NCBI RefSeq assembly: GCF_000715075.1
Contig: NC_134103.1
Span: 57,814,230 to 57,878,229, forward strand
Origin: Nicotiana tabacum
Taxonomy: Eukaryota > Streptophyta > Magnoliopsida > Solanales > Solanaceae
Reading direction: 5' to 3'
Length of the DNA stretch: 64,000 nucleotides
Of this stretch, positions 1 through 12,247 are shown piece by piece. The position numbers and the translations under genes were made by a program. How positions within the stretch are numbered: the stretch's first letter is position 1; each line of letters begins with the position of its first letter. The notes beneath the pieces are model-generated. The model made no database searches and was not told the origin of the DNA. It saw only the letters and a list, made by a program, of their open reading frames with translations.

Positions 1-1055
1 TCCAATGCTTGTTGGCATTTCGGGGTCTATTCAAAATTGTTCTTCTTTTTGAGCAGTGAGAAGAACCTGTGACTTCTATCCGAAGACCTCGATATGAATC
101 GGCCTAGGGCGGCTATGCGCCCTGTTAATTTTTGTACGACCTTTAACATTGCCCACGACTGTTATGTTTTCGTTTGCCTTGGTCTTATCGGGGTTGCTTT
201 TGATCCCTCTATTTGATACCATAAAGACGAGGAACTTACCCGAGCCGACCCCGAATGCACATTTCTCTGGGTTGAGTTTCATGTAGTATTTCCTTAGTAT
301 ATCGAAGGTTTCCTGCAAATGTGTCAAATGGTCCTCTGCTCGCAGGAACTTAACTAGCATATCGTCATTATAAACCTCCATTGATTTACCTATTTGTTCT
401 TCGAACATTCGATTTACTAAGCGTTGATAAGTGGCACCAGTACTTTTTAGTCCAAATGGAATTACATTATAACAATAGGTGCCGTACTTAGTGATGAACA
501 ATGTCTTTTCCTAATCCTCCGGGTTCATTTGTATTTGATTGTACCCGGAGTATGCATCGAGAAAACTAAGGATCTCGTGGCCGACCATTGCATCGATCAT
601 GCGATCGATATTCGGCAGAGGAAAAGAGTCTTTAGGACATGTTTTGTTTAAATCTTTATAGTCTACGCACATTCTAAAGTGATGAATGTATGTTTTACCT
701 CGGTATGGGGCCTTCTCTTTTGTTTTACCAGGCAGAACTTCGGATCTAAGCTCAGTCGATGTGTAGTGATCTCCGGCGGGATCCCTATCATATCTAGGTG
801 GGACGAAGCAAAATAATCCATATTATTGATAAAAACTTTAATGAGTTTTTCCATGAGCTCGGGGGTTAACCTCGTGCCCAAGTATACCTTTCGATCGGGT
901 AGATGCTCGATCAGTATGACTTGCTCCAGCTCTTCGACTGTCGATTTGGTGGCATCGGAATCCTCAGGGATTATGAAGGATCGAGGGGTCCAGTAGTCAT
1001 CGTCCTCGTCCGTTCCCTCCTTCTCCGACTGAGCCAAGGCTGGTGGATGTGGTTG
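1..1055 (-). pseudogene. Reverse transcriptase, N-terminal part, of Tat copy H (cut by window edge)
   Basis: Copies element RNA into DNA. The pre-RT linker (TPELMEKLIKVFINN, then RLSLDPKF) runs from about 1037, and the RT palm follows to position 76. The polymerase box reads YNDD instead of the usual YIDD/YVDD, with both catalytic aspartates kept. A TAG at 511-513 interrupts RT just before EKTLFITKYGT. Copy G has TAG at the same codon and the Athila copy has TAA there. The frame is lost again near 76. Confidence 0.82.
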
Positions 1056-1659
1056 CTATTTAGCTTCCTGTTTTCCTTTGGACTCCGATCTCTTTGTTGA
1101 GGAAAGCACCGATACCGGTATTACTTTATCGACCGCGAACTTCTCTTTGGCAGCATGCTGTTTTCCATACAACGTTTTTACTCCATCCGGTGTTGGGAAC
1201 TTCAGCATTTGGTGAAGGGTTGAGGGGACTACCCTCATGTTGTGAAACCAGGGTCTTCCGAATAGCGCATTGTATCTCATATCGCCCTCGATCACATGGA
1301 ACTTTGTTTCTTGAATAGTTCCGGCTACATTTATTGGTAGGATGATTTAACCTTTAGTTGTTTCACTCGCCATGTTGAAGCCATTGAGAATCCGAGCTGC
1401 GAGTACGATCTGATCTTGTAGCCCGAGCTGCTCCACGACCCTCGATCGAATAATATTGGCAGAGCTTCCTGGATCAATTGAAACACGTTTAACCTAAATT
1501 TTATTCATAAGGATAGAGATTACCAAAGCATCATTATGGGGTTGTGAGATCCCTTCTACTTCCTCATCATTGAATGATAAAGTTCCTTCTGGCACATAGT
1601 CTCGAGTTTGTTTTTCCCCGGTGATTGATGATTTAGTGCATTTGAACACGGGCCTTTGT
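1056..1659 (-). pseudogene. Aspartic protease region of Tat copy H
   Basis: Processes the Gag-Pol polyprotein in the virus-like particle. The active-site block (VLIDPGSSANII) reads through on the minus strand around 1455-1480, followed by the protease C-terminal half ([17 protein letters not shown]) and a Lys/Ser-rich linker toward RT. A TAG at 1494-1496 replaces the CAG seen at the same place in copy G, and a further stop breaks the frame near 1350. The protease identity rests on the D-x-G-S motif and its place between gag and RT. Confidence 0.75.
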
Positions 1660-3367
1660 GGAATATTAACCCCACCAACGATCATGTGAATCACGTGATG
1701 TGGTTCTTCCTGCTCGTTTTTCCTATTTGCATCCTTGTCTCTGAAATGGTTTTTAGCTCGGTCGCTCAAGAATTCTCGAAGGTGACCCTCGTTGAATGGA
1801 CGGGCCACTTCCTCTCTTAGTTTTCTGTAGTCTTCGGTTCTATGACGATGTGTACCATGGTATTTGCATATTTGATTGGGGTTTCTTTGGGATGGATTGG
1901 TTTGTAGGGGTCTGGGCCATCTAATATCTTTGATTCTCCCAATGGCTGACAAAATACCTGATGCATCGATGCTGAAGTTGTATTATGATAATCGTGGTAC
2001 TTCTGTGGGATCGGCATGTTTATCGAAGCTACTTTTGCTCATGAGCCCTAGAGAGTTCTGTTCTCGATCGTTCTTCGATCATTTCGGATGGGATTGCGTC
2101 TTGGGCCACTTTTTCTTTGATATGCATTGTATGGTTGGTACCGATCTCTATTCGACCGGGGTTCTCTGTCGATATCCCTTTGGGTTCTGCCGATGGGCCT
2201 GTTTGGATAAACGGAACTGGAAGGTGTTCCCAATTGATCATCTTCGACCCTGATATTTGACTGGTATAGATTATGTACATCGGCCATGGTTACCACTGGA
2301 TATTCAATTAAATTCTGCTTTAGCTGTCGTGATGCCAACGAACTTCATTTGTTCAAACCTTGAGTAAAGGCTTGAACAGCCCAATCGTCTGTGACCGGTA
2401 ATAGTTCCATGCGTTCCATTTGGAACCGAGATACAAATTCCCTCAACATTTCATTGTCTTTTTGTTTCACCTTGAAGAGGTCCGACTTTCTAGTCTCAAC
2501 CTTTATTGCTCCAGCATGTGCCTTTACAAAGGAGTCTGCAAGTATGGTGAAGGAATCGATGGAATTAGGCGGCAAATTGTGGTACCATATCATTGCTCCT
2601 TTCGACAAGGTTTCTCTAAATTTCTTCAGTAGAACAGATTCAATCTCATCGTCTTCCAAGTCATTTCCTTTTATTACGCATGTATAAGAAATGACATGCT
2701 CATTAGGGTCGGTGGTCCCATTGTACTTAGGAATTTCTAGCATTTGGAATTTCTTCGGAATGGGTTTCGGAGCCGCACTTGGAGGGAAAGGCTTCTGTAC
2801 GAATTTCTTTGAATCCATACCCTTTAGAATCGGCGGTGCCCTCGGTATTTAGTCAACCCAGGAGTTGTATGTCTCTACTTTCTTGTCATTTGCCTCAATT
2901 TTCTTTTCTCCCGATTCAATCCATTTAGTGAGCTCCTCGAGCATTTTCATAACGGCGGGGTCAGTCCCCGATTCATTGGCGTTCGACCTTTTCGGCACAG
3001 GCTCGGTCCTGTGGATGACTTCTGGTTCGATCCTACTCGGTGTTTGGTGCTGATTTTGTAGTTGTGCTATAACGGCTTGTTGAGCTTGTAACATTTCGAA
3101 TATCAATTGGAGGCTAACTCCACCATCTTCTCCTCCCTACGTACCTCGACCACCTGATCGAACTTCCCTACGTACGCTACCTTCGGGATCAACGCCCAAA
3201 TTTGCATTTAGGGCGACATGTGAACTGACATCGACGGGATTTTCAATTGGTGCTCTCTCAAGGTCAGACTGAGGCGCCTCGATCCCTGGGGCGGCTATAT
3301 TGTCATTTTTCCCGTGAAATCTGAGGCCGTTGTCACCATGTATAGGCGTTGCTTGTGAGTTTGACAT
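1660..3367 (-). pseudogene. gag: gag of Tat copy H
   Basis: Nucleocapsid/capsid precursor of the element. The start is set at the MSNSQ methionine (3367), 90 bases inside the LTR-proximal leader, because the sister copy starts at the same motif (51138). A retrotransposon-gag domain is visible at about 2345-2818 (PKYNGTTDPNEHV, then MIWYHNLPPNSIDSF and FVSRFQMERMEL). A zinc-knuckle remnant CKYHGTHRHRTEDY at about 1830-1885 has lost its last cysteine to tyrosine. The reading frame changes near 3137, 2849, 2340 and 2040, so no complete protein can be made. Unlike copy G, this copy keeps the stretch of about 560 bp between the N-terminal leader and the gag domain. Confidence 0.8.
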
Positions 3368-3456
3368 TTTTATCCTGAAAACAAAGATTCTTATGAGAAC
3401 AAGTGTAAAGCAGTGTGTGTTATCGGAATCGGTATTAAGCAATCACTATTATCCTT

Positions 3457-3475
3457 GGCCCCACGATGGGCGCCA
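3457..3475 (-). other. Primer-binding site of Tat copy H
   Basis: Minus-strand TGGCGCCCATCGTGGGGCC lies three bases downstream of the LTR end. It begins with TGG, the complement of the CCA tail of a tRNA. The sister copy at 51029 has a diverged version. I do not assign the tRNA species. Confidence 0.75.
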
Positions 3476-3478
3476 AAT

Positions 3479-4114
3479 TGTTTACCTTTAAAATTGGATA
3501 ACAATTAAACTTATACTGTGGTTCTAAGGACACGTGATTTCACTTAATACCAATTGATAAATATGGAGATAAATATGGAGATTAATAAGCAAACGAGTGT
3601 TAGAATGGAACTCAGCCCTCGAGTTTGGATACCCTCAAACTGGTTGATATAACAACAATTAAAATATAACAAGCTGATGAACAATAGTATAAACGAGAAA
3701 GAGAATTATATTACTTTGATATCTGTGAACAATGTGTCTTACAGATGATTAGAACCCCCCCTCCCCCAAATAGTAGAGGAATTCTACTTATGGTATAATT
3801 CTAATTACAGAAGAAAATCACATGATTAGCTAATTAACCATTTCTGATTTGATCTGTTCCGAGATTTACGCCATGATCCCCGACCAGTCACGGATATCTT
3901 GCATTTCTGTTATTGTGCTATCTTCGATCTTGCTCGATGTCTGTCTCATTTCGCTTCATCGCTACTAGCCTCGATCTCGACAGGTACCTCGATTCTGAAC
4001 TCGGTACCTTATCCTCGTGGTTTAGTTTATTCCGTTACGAGGCCATCCTTCGATGCAACCTTCCGGTCTCGGTCAAATAGTAAAATCGGGTGGTCCCGGT
4101 TTTAACTGTATACA
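3479..4114 (-). repeat. 5' LTR of Tat copy H
   Basis: The 636-bp LTR starts TGTATAC and ends AAACA on the minus strand. It aligns end to end with the LTR at 50363-51026, which begins with the same TGTATAC and ends TAAACA. The TATA box of the sister LTR (ACTATATAAAGG) is here ACTATTTGGGGG, so this promoter is probably damaged. Only TG/CA ends and homology were used to set the borders. Confidence 0.85.
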
Positions 4115-5040
4115 AATAATAGTAATAAATTTCATTAGTTTTAACCTATAATGGTCGTGCGCTCAAATGTCACTGTTGAGATCTCAAGGGGGCTTGAATT
4201 GCTTTATTTTTTCTTTAGCTAGCCTACAATGCTATTGAAGAGAAGAAAAAGAAAAACAATAAAAGGATTACTGCCAACTAAGCTATAAAGAAGACAAAAA
4301 GTGCATACTCAGATAAAATAACTTACGCGAACGGTGAGCTATCCTAGATGACTAAGATGCACGGAGAACGACAACGCTGATGATGACAACAACAATACTA
4401 TGCACCGATAACAACAACAATAACAATACTATTGTATACTGACAGACAAATATTATATCACCCATGTCTTTTTGCCTTGTAATATCCACAACAAGTTGGC
4501 AAAAGCCAACCACCACCATTGCATCATCTACTGTAGAAGCCGAGTGGATATTGAAATCCAACTTTACTCCCCCATCTCTTATCGTAAGTGATTGTTTGGT
4601 TCGGACGTAATGCATGTATTAGTTATCTAGAGATTAATTATGTAGGAATTATTATACAGGGATTAATTATTTTTGAATATTTATTGCATTAAAAACTAGT
4701 ACACATATTATAATTTAAAATATATATTTGCTATGTTCATTTAAAAAATATATGTTTACTATAATATCTTTGACCATATTTAGCTTTGTATATTGTCTTT
4801 GCAAAGCTTCATCTATTATACATTTATGCTCCATTAAAAAAATTATTTACTCTACTCTTTTAACAAATTCAAATTCAAAGTATCCCGAGAGAAATTGTAG
4901 TAAAGACCTCCACCAAACTTGAATTGGCCATATGACCTCCTATTTTCTTTCTCACTTTCTATTGGTTCTAAACATGGCTAAAAGAGTGGGTAAGGTGGTT
5001 GGGGCCTTTTTAATATTTTCAAAACTTGTAGGTCAGCTAT
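4115..5040. other. Host intergenic DNA between elements H and A
   Basis: AT-rich sequence with no recognisable gene. It holds a CAA/CAACAA-type simple repeat at about 4385-4430 and an AT-rich stretch (4615-4750) that looks like a decayed MITE but has no convincing terminal repeats. A minus-strand open frame of 87 residues (4352-4615) resembles no family I know. Confidence 0.5.
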
Positions 5041-5045
5041 TAAAT

Positions 5046-7864
5046 TGTCACGACCCGAAATCCCAACCATGGAGCTGTGATGATGTCTAACATCCACTTG
5101 CTAGGGAAGCCAATATTAGCTAATTAATTAACCATTTTAGCAGTTTAAAAGCAAACACTAATAATATGAAACCGAAATAATCTGTAATAGATGTGATAAA
5201 TACAAATACAACGCGGTCTAAACCTATCCAAGAAATCTAGAGACACGAATACATGAGTATACAAAACTTCTACAAATAAAGTCTGAATAAAATACAACTA
5301 TTTGAAATAAGGTAAACAATAAAAACAGAATGGAAGGGGACTTCAGGGACCGCGAACGCCAACAACTCTACCTCAAGTCTCCTGCTGAGAGTTGATCCAG
5401 GCAAGAACTCCTCTACACGCCGCTAGGACCAACACCAGTATCTGTATAAGAAGTACAAAAGTATAGCATGTGTAAAATGACCCCATGTATCTATAAGTGC
5501 CGAGCCTAACCTAGATGAAGTAGTGACGAGGCTATGACAAGACACTCACAATAAACATGTACGAATAATAATAATGGAATATAGAAATAGAAATAAAGCA
5601 GTAAATGCATATAACCGGACCCGTAACTCAACTACCAGAGATCCCTAGAATAACACGATTTCAATTTTCATATCAGAATACCGAGATATATCTTTGCAAT
5701 TACAAACAACTACAAATCATCAACTCCGTTGATGCATGAAACTAGCGTCTCAATAATTAACATAATACCATGATCCGATTCGATTATCATCCCATATCAT
5801 CAACTGTTCATATCATATAATTTCCTTATTTGTTGCGGCATACAACCCGATACCCTAGTATCAATTCATTTCAACACAATTGCGGCGCGCAACCCGATCC
5901 CCCACTATCAATTCATCAACATAAACAACTCAACACTACTATTTACGAAATATCTACGCAAAAGGGAAATGTAACGTGTAGAACACTAAGGAGTTACTAG
6001 CACAAACGGAGAATAACCAATAATAAATAATCCCAAACCTTGGCAAAACATTAATATCGAATCAGCTAAATGACTCACATAAACGAAAGGACATAACAAG
6101 GTGCTTCAAGTAATATATGAATAATAAAATCATGTAAAACATGAGACAACAAAAATATACAACTAATGCAACTAGAAGCATGTAACAAGTTAGCAGATTT
6201 TGAGTGAGAAGTGCACAAATCGACACAAGTAACAGTTTAATAACAAATAACAAATAAAGCATGGATAACAAGTAAGAACATGTAGAAACTAAGGCATGTA
6301 ACAAGAGATAATATGGAATAAATAGCCTAATCCCGCATGTTCTAACCCCACGACGGCGCATATACACTCGTCACCGCACATATACGTCATTTCCCCACAT
6401 AATTCACATAACAAATAGACTAACAAGTCCAAATTTCCTCAAGTCAAAGTTAGACATGACAATTACCTCTCTTTGCAACCAAATCAATCAACCAACCAAA
6501 GACTTGTCTTTCGAACAAGCCTCCAAACCAACCGAATCTAGCATTCAAATAAGCTTTAGAAACTACCCATGAATGAAAAAGGTTCAATCTTTGATGAAAT
6601 TGAAAAGGTCAACAAAAGTAAAACCCAGACCCGCTTGGTCAAAATCCGAGATCCGGTCCGATTATCCGTTCACTCCCGAGCCCGGTTATGTGACTTATTT
6701 CGAAATTCAACCTCAATTTGAGGTCTAAATCTCAATTTTGAAAAATCCCTAAATTTTACCCAAATTCCTAATTTCTACAATGGAAATCCTAGATTTGATG
6801 TTAAAATCTCATGAAAAGTAATGAAAAATTGAAAGAAAGTGGATTAGAGTTGCTTACTAATGATTTTCGGAAGAAGATATTCTTCAAAAATTACCTCTAG
6901 AGTGTTTAGGGTTGAGAATTGGTGTAAAATGAGCTAAGTCTCGTTTTCCCCTTCTTTTACCCAGCTGCAAGTGTCGCATTTACGAACAAGAGTTCGTAAA
7001 ATTCGATTTCCAAAAATGTGACACACTGATTGCGGATGCGATTGGTGCATCATGCTCAGCAAAGTCGCAAATGCGACATTTTGTTCGAAAATGTGAACTG
7101 TCTCCCATCACAAATGTGAAGCTCACCCCCATGGACACTCCGTCGTAAATGCAGTCTTAGCTAGTTCGCAAATTTGAACCCTTTCCTCGCAATTGCGAGA
7201 TCACCTAGACTAGGCTCCTGCTTGCAAATGCGATGTCTTGATCGAAAAAGCGAGGCCCGTATTTGCGAGCCAGACCTCTCAAATGAGAGATCTGCAGATC
7301 AACACCAGAAATTGAAGCACACTAGCTAACTCAAGTCATCCAAAACTCATAAGATACACACCCGAAACTCACTTGAGCCCCTCGATCTCCAATCCAAACA
7401 TGCACACAAGTGTCTCTCGATCCCCAACACCTCCTGTAGAGGCAGATAACATCATATAAACTTGCTCGCTAACTCAAATCATCAAATAACATAAATCGAT
7501 CATTAAACTTTCATGATTTTCAACTTGAAAACTCATTTTCACAATTTTCCACATAACACGCCGAAATAGGCTCGATTCACCTTGGACCCCAACCAAAAGT
7601 GCGTACAAGTCAAAAACCACCATACGAACCTATCAAAATTTTCAAAACACCGATCCGGGATCGTTTATCAAGAATGTTGATCGTGGTCAACTCAAATGCC
7701 ATTTTAAGCCAAAAATCGCTTTTTCTTCAGATGTTTACGTAAAAACATTTTGGAAAACAAAACAGACCATGCAAGTAAATCAAGAAACATCAAATGGAGC
7801 TAGTGGAGGTTTTGGAACACGAAAACAAAGGCTAGTACTCAAAAAAACCTATCAGGTCGTCACA
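5046..7864 (-). repeat. 3' (left) LTR of element A
   Basis: This 2.8-kb LTR lies downstream of the minus-strand pol gene. It contains a local tandem array (about 5825-5905, unit built on GCAACCCGATCCC) and a palindrome-word block (about 6965-7290). The purine-rich tract needed for plus-strand priming is probably the minus-strand GAGGAGGAACG...AAAGGTGAAGAA at 7865-7895. Confidence 0.9.
6965..7290. repeat. Palindrome-word block in left LTR of element A
   Basis: A dense series of imperfect self-complementary words of the type TCGCAAATGCGA (also TCGCATTTACGA and TTCGCAAATTTGAA). It lies on the upstream side of the expected transcription start of this minus-strand LTR. Confidence 0.7.
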
Positions 7865-7874
7865 TTCTTCACCT

Positions 7875-8219
7875 TTAAAAGAAACGTTCCTCCTCGAACG
7901 GGCATAGAAAAGTATCTGAACTAGTAGAAAGGTGGGGGTAACTACTCCGCATATCGAACTCGGAATCCCACGTAGCCTCCTCAATAGGATGACCCCTCTA
8001 TTGCACTTTCACAGAAGGAAAACTCTTGGATCTGAACTTACGAACCTGTCGGTCTAGAATAGCCACCGACTCTTCCTCACAGGTCAGATTTTCATCAAGT
8101 TGCACCGTGCTGAAGTCCAAAACATGCGAGCTGATCTCACGGTACTTACGAAGCATGGAAACGTAAAATACCAGATGTACCCCTGCTAGGATAGGAGGCA
8201 ATGCAAGCCTATAAGCAAC
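7875..8219 (-). pseudogene. Integrase C-terminus with chromodomain, element A
   Basis: In chromoviruses this domain steers integration to marked chromatin. The visible core is LTCEEESVAILDRQVRKFRSK, then SFPSVKVQ, a stop, RGHPIEEATWDSE. The stop replaces the conserved tryptophan of the chromodomain (TGG to TAG), so even a restored upstream frame would end early. The natural polyprotein stop is taken as the TAA at 7875-7877, ten bases before the LTR. Confidence 0.8.
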
Positions 8220-9222
8220 CTCCCCAACTCAGTCCAAGATCTCGAACGGGCCAATAACCTCGGACACAACTTGCCCTTCTTCCCAAATCGTATCAAGCCC
8301 TTCATAGACGACACTTAGAGAAGAACCTTCTCACCTACCATATAAGCTAAATCTCGAACCTTCCAGTCCGCATAAATCTTCTACCTGGACTGAGCAGTAC
8401 AAAGTCGCCCCTGAATTACCTTAACCTTTTCCATAGCATCACTGACCAAATCAGTGCCCATCAATCTAGCCTCACCGGGATCAAACCAACCAATAGGCGA
8501 ATAATATTGCCTCCTATATAAGGCCTCGTATGACGCCATGTGAATACTCGACTGGTAGCCATTGTTGTAGACGAACTCTGCAAGAGGTAAGAAATGGTCC
8601 CATGAACCTCCAAAATCAATAACACAAGCGCGTAACATGTCCTCCACGATCTGAATGATTCGCTCGGACTGTCCGCTCGTCTAAGGATGAAACGATGTGC
8701 TCAACTCGACCTGCATGCCCAACTCACACTGCATCGCTTTCCCAAAATGCGATGTGAATTATGTGCCTCAGTCAGAAATGATGGATATGGGCACACCGTG
8801 CATGCAGATAATTTCCTGGATGTAAATCTGAGTTACCCGCTCTGAAGAATAGGAAGTCACCACCGGAATGAAGTTTGCGGACTTAGTCAACTGTACACAA
8901 TAATCGAGACTGCGTCATATTTCCTCAAAGTCCGTGGTAAGCCTACCACAAAATCCATAGTGATGCTCTCCCACTTCCATTCTGGTATTTTCAATCTCTG
9001 AGTCAATCCACCCAGGTTTTGATGTTCATACTTTGCATGTTGATAATTCAAACACCGAGATACATAAGCAACAATGTCTTTCTTCATCCTTCGCCACCAA
9101 AAGTATTATTCTAAGTCACGGTATATCTTCGTGACACCTGGGTGAATGGAATAACGCAAACTGTGTGCCTCATCAAGGATCAAATCTCTCAACCCACCAA
9201 CATTTGGAACACATATCCGGCC
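8220..9222 (-). pseudogene. Integrase core of element A
   Basis: Inserts the element DNA into the host genome. The HHCC finger is recognisable just upstream (HSLRYSIH, then CLNYQ at about 9045), but its last cysteine is tyrosine. The first catalytic aspartate sits in SITMDFVVGLP (about 8955), the second in the ISD block near 8770, and the glutamate in SGQSERII near 8665. All three residues survive, but stop codons follow the second aspartate and precede SGQSE. A later open segment (8381-8647) keeps the core C-terminal part (WDHFLPLAEFVYNN). Confidence 0.82.
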
Positions 9223-9877
9223 TTAAAGCCACATAACACCATCGTCGTCAATCATAACCTCCTTGGTGCCACCCCGCTGTACCGTATCCTTCAACACCAA
9301 CAAGCGAGGATCATCAAACTGGCGAGCCTTGATACACTCCAATAACAATGATTGTGCCACAACACAAGCTAACTCCCTGATGGGCTCCAAAACATCCATG
9401 GCTAATGGCCTTTTTGCTGCCGGTAAATATACCAAACTGCTCATATCTCTGCCTTCCTACTTAATGCATCGGGCACCACACTGGCCTTCCCTGGATGATA
9501 TAATATGGTGATATCATAGTCTTTCAAAAACTCTAACCATCTCCATTGCTGCAAATTAAGGTCTTTCTGCTTGAACATATGCTGGAGACTCCGATGGTCG
9601 GTATAGACCTCAGAATGAACGCTATATAGATAGTGCCTCCAAATATTTAGCGCGTGAACAAGGGATTCCAACTCTAACTCATGCACAAGGTAATCCTTCT
9701 CATGAACCTTCAACTGCCGAGACGCCTAGGCAATCACCCTACCATCTTGCATCAATACCGCGCCAAGCCCAATACGCGATGCATCATAATACATGGTGTA
9801 AGATCCCGCACCTGTAGGCAAAACCAACACTAGGTCTGTAGTAACTCTAGTTTTAGCTTCTGAAAGCTCAAGCCACA
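9223..9877 (-). pseudogene. RNase H domain of element A
   Basis: Degrades RNA in RNA-DNA hybrids during reverse transcription. The segment KDYLVHELELESLVHAL to TDHRSLQHMF and the C-terminal LYHPGKASVVPDALSRKA are classical for Gypsy RNase H and its boundary with integrase. The catalytic residues in the YTDHRSL and VPDALSR motifs are kept. The first part (9720-9877) is out of frame with the rest. Confidence 0.78.
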
Positions 9878-10980
9878 CTAGACTATCTGAAAAGAGCACC
9901 TTTCTAGGTTAACTTGGTCAATAGGGCTGAGATAGATGAAAATGCCTCCATAAAATCGGTGGTAATAACCCGCCAAATCCAAGAAGCTCCGAATCTCTGT
10001 AGCTGAAGTAGGTCTAGGCCAGTTCTGTACTGCCTTAATCTTCTTAGGATCCACTTTAATGCACTCGGAATATACAACATGGCCTAAAAATGCAACCGAG
10101 TCCAACCAGAACTCTCACTTTGAAAACCTGACGTATAACTATTCATCCCTCAGATGCTGCTCATGCTCCTCTCGACTGCCGGAGTAAACCAAAATATCAT
10201 CAATGAAGACGATCACAAAAAAATCCTAATAGGGCTTGAAGACCCAGTTCATCAAATCCATAAATACTGCAGGGACATTTTTCAAGCCAAATGGCATCGC
10301 TAAGAACTCGTAGTGACCATGTAGAGTTCGAAAAGCTGTCTTAGTGACATCCGATGCCCTAATCCCCAACTGATGGTAGCCATACCTCAAATCAATCTTC
10401 GAAAACACTTCGGCACCCTGAAGCTGGTCAAATAAGTCACCAATCCTCGACAACAAATACTTGTTCTTGATAGTGACTTTGTTCAACTGCCGATAGTCTA
10501 TACACATCCTTATGAAGATATCTTTCTTCTTCATGAACAACACTGGTGCACCCCAAGGCGAGATACTAGGTCAATGATCTCCTTTTCAATCAAATTCTGC
10601 AATTTCTCCTTTAGTTCCTTTAACTCAACTGGGGCCATACGGTATGGTGGAATAGAAATGGGCTGAGTGCCCGGAGCCAAGTCAATGCAGAAGTCGATAT
10701 CTCTATCGGGTGCCATCCCCAGCAAATCTATTGGAAATATCTCCGAAAACTCACGCACAACTGGTACTGAATCCATTGAAGGAACCTCCGCACTAGGATT
10801 ACGAATATTGGCCAAATATGCCAGACACCTATTCTCGACCATACGCCGAGCCTTCACATATGAAATGACCCTTCTAGTAGAATGGCCAGGAGTCCCTCTC
10901 CACTCCAGTCGAGGCAACCCTGGCATGGCTAATGTCACAGTCTTGGCATGACAGTCCCAAATAGCATGATAAGATGACAA
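9878..10980 (-). pseudogene. Reverse transcriptase of element A
   Basis: The domain starts after the linker DIDFCIDLAPGTQPIS and runs through [52 protein letters not shown] and FIDDILVYSGS (near 10205) to FLGHVV and FLDLAGYYHRF. The polymerase box FIDD has both aspartates. A stop precedes the FIDD box at about 10223, and others follow at about 10110-10150. The fingers-palm order and the spacing of the motifs match a Gypsy chromovirus RT. Confidence 0.85.
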
Positions 10981-11485
10981 CTAATCCATACCTAATATCA
11001 CGTCAAAATCCACCATATCAAGAAGTAGAAGGTCTACTCTAGTCTCATAGCTCCCGATAATGACCAAACAAGCACGATATACCCGGTCTACTACAATAGA
11101 ATCACCGATAAACGTAGACACGTAAATAGGAGCACTTAAAGAATCACGAGACAGATCCAGATATGAAGAAAAATATGATGAGACATATGAATAAGTGGAG
11201 TCTGGATCAAATAAAACTGAGGAATCTCTATGGCAAACTGGAACAATACCTATGATGACCGCATCCGACAACTCTGCCTCAAGCCTGATTGGGAACGCAT
11301 AGAAACGGGGTTGGGCCCCACCACTCTGACCTCCGTCTCTCAGACGCTCTCTAACTGGCTGGCCTCTACCTTTAACGATCTGGCCTCCACTTCTAGCTAC
11401 CTGACCCCCGCCTCTAGCTGGCTGTAGGGGCGGTGGAGCAGCCTGTGCCGGAATCATGGCACGAGTACCCTGCTGTGGTCTGTTG
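10981..11485 (-). pseudogene. Aspartic protease of element A
   Basis: The active-site block reads VLFDPDSTYSYVSSYF at about 11180-11215. The family has FDPGSTYSYVS, so the catalytic-loop glycine is aspartate here, which should abolish activity. The second half (DMVDFDVILGMD) is normal for chromovirus proteases and ends at a stop at the RT side (10981). Confidence 0.8.
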
Positions 11486-12160
11486 CTCATCAATCTAGGA
11501 CAGTACCTCCTAATATGACCTGCATCGTCGCACTCAAAGAAACCCCACGACTAGCCTAACTGCTGAGTTTGTGATGATCCCTGATGACCCGAATGACCAC
11601 CATAGTAACTCTATACCGGTGGTGCACTAATAGGAGCTAAAGGTGTAATAGATACTGGCTGCTCAGGATGAGACCCATAAGAACCATGACTACATGAATC
11701 ACTATGTGCTACTTGAAGCGCTGACTGAATCGGCCTATGAGGATGGCCTCTACCAAATAAACCTTTGCCTCTAGATGAGGCACCACTGAAACCATCGAAA
11801 TGATGAGGCCTCTTCTCAAATACCGCCTCTCTACCCTGACCACGAATCCTTTCGATCCGTCTTCTCTACAGCCTGCTGGAAAGAAATATCATCCCAGTCT
11901 CCTTGGCCATCTGTAACTTGCTACCAAAAATAAGGCCATCTATGAATATCCTCACCCTCTCCCTATCAGTAGGAATCAAGATAGCTGCATGGCGAGATAG
12001 GTCCACAAATTTGGTCTCGTACTAGGTAACAATCATCCTACCGTGCTGTAGATGCTCAAACTGCCTGCTGGCCCCCGCCCCAGCCCTTACCCCTAGTAGT
12101 AGCTGCAACCTAGGGCTCCAGCTCCTGCCCTGGTGTGGATGTTATGTGTGTCCTCACCAT
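11486..12160 (-). pseudogene. gag: gag of element A
   Basis: The start is set at the ATG at 12160 because the related element B starts gag with the same MVR motif (36370). The capsid part (ETKFVDLSRHAAIL, DRERVRIFIDGL) is followed by a Gly/Ser/Pro-rich region and the zinc knuckle FFECDDAGHIRRYC (about 11510-11550), whose first cysteine has become phenylalanine. Internal stops occur at about 12020, 11870, 11610 and 11550. In-frame deletions are likely, since the capsid part is short for the family. Confidence 0.75.
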
Positions 12161-12247
12161 CTGCGAGGGAACAAGAATAGAATGATTCAAACTTTAATGA
12201 TAGAATAAAGTCGCACGATAGAGAAAGAAAGACGTGATATTTCTCTA

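Larger units (their letters stand above)
1..4114 (-). mobile_element. Tat-lineage Ty3/Gypsy retrotransposon, copy H (5' part only)
   Basis: Read on the minus strand this is 5' LTR, primer-binding site, gag, aspartic protease and the start of reverse transcriptase; the rest lies beyond position 1. Its LTR, gag, protease and RT match the plus-strand element at 50363-62397 closely enough to align, so the two are copies of one family in opposite orientation. The RT wording (MFEEQIGKSMEVY followed by a DD pair) and the layout are typical of the Tat/Retand group. The copy is dead: gag and protease are split over several frames with stops. Only one LTR is visible, so target-site duplication and age cannot be judged. 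Confidence 0.88.

Noticed and set aside
4590..4930. MITE with ends GATTGTTTGGTTCG
   Set aside because: No matching inverted end and no target duplication could be found.
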